Below, one piece after another: positions 62,430-64,000 of a stretch of 64,000 nt of DNA. Below the pieces are notes generated by a model that was given only the letters and a program-made list of their open reading frames with translations, was not told the DNA's origin and did not search any database. Source of the stretch: Pipra filicauda. Its lineage: Eukaryota; Chordata; Aves; Passeriformes; Pipridae. How positions within the stretch are numbered: position 1 is the first letter of the stretch; every line of letters begins with the position of its first letter. Where the stretch lies: assembly GCF_003945595.2 (NCBI RefSeq), contig NW_024104448.1:1178017-1242016 (forward strand), given 5' to 3'. A program made the position numbers and the translations under genes.

Positions 62430-64000
62430 TCATTCTCAGAGCTTCAACCCTAATCTTGTCCTTGACTCTTGACTGAAGACTCAGTCAGGAACATGGCCGT
62501 GTGTCCAGGTCCCCTGGTGCAGAGAGGAATATCCCACCAGCTGTTCTCAGATTACTCTGGCAACCCTTCTCACTGGCATTCTTACCCATTTCTCAGTTTA
62601 CTCTTTCTTGAAAGCCTGACCCTAATCCCAGCCCTAACCCCTAGGCTAAGATGTATGCACTGGTACACCCTGAGCTCCCAGGTTAAGGGCTGCTTAGGGT
62701 GAGGGCAGTTCTCACTTGATTTTAGCATTTCTGAGCTCCCCTAGTCTGTCATCTGTCCCCACTGGCTGTTTCCTGGAGCTGTTTCCTGTGGCTCTTTGGG
62801 ACCACAGCTCTCCTCTTCAAAGGCAGAGCAGAAGAGAACAATCCATCTCAAACAACTGTCTCACAAGAAACGATGAACAGACACCAGCTGGAACCCCAGG
62901 GCACCACTGGCACACCCTTGGGAGACTCTTGCTTTTCTTTTTTTTTTCCTATTTGGCAAAGCAGCAGCAAGCTGTATTTGTGACCCAAAAAATGCAAAAA
63001 CTGCTTTGTGAACAGTGCCTGAGAAGATTTTTGAACACCCTTAGCAGTAGCATGGTTTCTTCTTGTGAGAATGATTTTCCACGAAAAGCTTTTGCTTAAA
63101 TCTCTACTTAACAAGAACTTTGTCTTACAGAAGTCAAAAAGCTTGATCATGTTTCATTTGCATAATAAATTTAGAAATAACCAACTGGAGAAAATGAATG
63201 TACCTATACCTCAGAAGAATGAGCATTTAAAAAACATAAAACCCCAAATACTACAAAATGAACATGCTTGGATTTCCTACTGACACAGGAAAAACTCAAA
63301 CCTCGTATATAATCCAATGATTAGACCTGAATAGTAACCATTTATACCATGGGAAACAGTAACTAAACACGGAATTATGGCTACGCATTTCTAGGACAAG
63401 TCCAGATAAACAAGGTGGGGGGAAATGGCAATACTGGCTTTAGCAACCAGTTCATCACATTGTGCTGTTGCCTATCCAATGGCCTGGGAAGAGCGAGGAT
63501 GTCAGGGTAAGCTGAACACAGGCTCAGCAAATTACCACATTTAACTGACCAATAACCAAACCTAAAGTATCTCAGATCCAGTTCTACTCTTGTGGGATTA
63601 ACTGTACTTTCCCTACGTTGTGTCACTTTGATGTCTTCAGGGGCTCTAAATGCTCAGGGAGATTTTCACTGATATTTTTAAAATAAATTGAAGCCACGTA
63701 TTCCTCCAACCCCTTCAGTTTCTATCAGAGAGAACACTGACAACACTGATTTGATGTCAAAAACAGGGAGACTCTGAGATTAGCACTGAGAGGACCTGGA
63801 GTCAGTACCTTGCTCTGGAGTTTAACTCATGAAATCAAAAGCTCCCTGTGCAGCTGTGGTATGAATGGAATTGCCTGAATTCATACTTTCACATATATAG
63901 ATACTTTTGGAAAAAGTTGGCCTCCTGGTGAAGGCAGAGCAGAGGGGGATGAGAAGCAAAGCAAACCTGACGAGTATTCAGCATGTGGGAGATATGCCCA
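62430..64000. other. Unique noncoding DNA, no gene seen
   Basis: No exon, RNA gene or transposon is recognised up to the window edge. A degenerate CCCTAA-like string occurs at 62620-62644, and a T run at 62936-62948. Confidence 0.55.

Noticed and set aside
62620..62644. Telomere-like CCCTAATCCC..CCCTAACCCC
   Set aside because: Only two imperfect units in an otherwise unrelated sequence. Not an interstitial telomere array.
1..64000. tRNA, rRNA, snRNA and well-known microRNA genes
   Set aside because: Reading both strands for tRNA T-loop strings and for a few familiar RNA sequences (let-7, miR-9, miR-124, miR-137, U6) gave nothing convincing. A covariance-model scan could still find some.

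Overview
This window looks like bird nuclear DNA, probably from a songbird (Passeriformes). The evidence is the repeat content. One LTR (39604-40142) closely resembles the class II (ERVK-like) solo LTRs common in songbird genomes. An old CR1 LINE fragment is present, and interspersed repeats are otherwise sparse. There are no Alu-, B1- or bacterial-type features. All family assignments come from memory of these sequences, not from a search.

I find no protein-coding exon, tRNA, rRNA or recognised microRNA that I can support. Every long open frame is explained by tandem repeats that cannot form stop codons, or is a short chance frame without recognisable domains. The window is best read as an intergenic gene desert or the interior of a very large intron. 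Much of it is AT-rich unique DNA with TAAT/ATTA and octamer-type motifs. That texture is typical of conserved noncoding enhancers around developmental genes, but conservation cannot be tested here.

Layout. 1-4122: unique DNA with a 13-bp tandem repeat. 4128-5397: a complete 1,270-bp solo LTR with a perfect 5-bp target-site duplication. 5403-27630: mainly unique DNA, with a CpG-rich patch at 6712-6968 that carries a consensus splice donor on the minus strand, and small microsatellites. 27631-27776: a 38-bp minisatellite. 27777-37830: unique DNA, including the motif-rich segment 35560-36330. 37831-43327: a small graveyard of retroelements, namely an LTR with TATA box and poly(A) signal on the minus strand, an ancient CR1 LINE split by a younger minus-strand LTR, and a remnant of an LTR 3' end. 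46611-47077: a 51-bp minisatellite. 48120-48680: a CpG-rich patch carrying a (GGGCA)n array with strong G-quadruplex potential. 55501-57026: a 1.5-kb array of a 36-bp alternating purine-pyrimidine monomer, open in all six frames. 57027-64000: unique DNA with a cluster of perfect hairpins at 62363-62429.

No genes work together here, so no pathway can be described. The best points to follow up are the nested insertion at 39.4-40.7 kb, the alternating purine-pyrimidine array, the intact solo LTR and the two CpG-rich patches as possible unannotated transcript starts.
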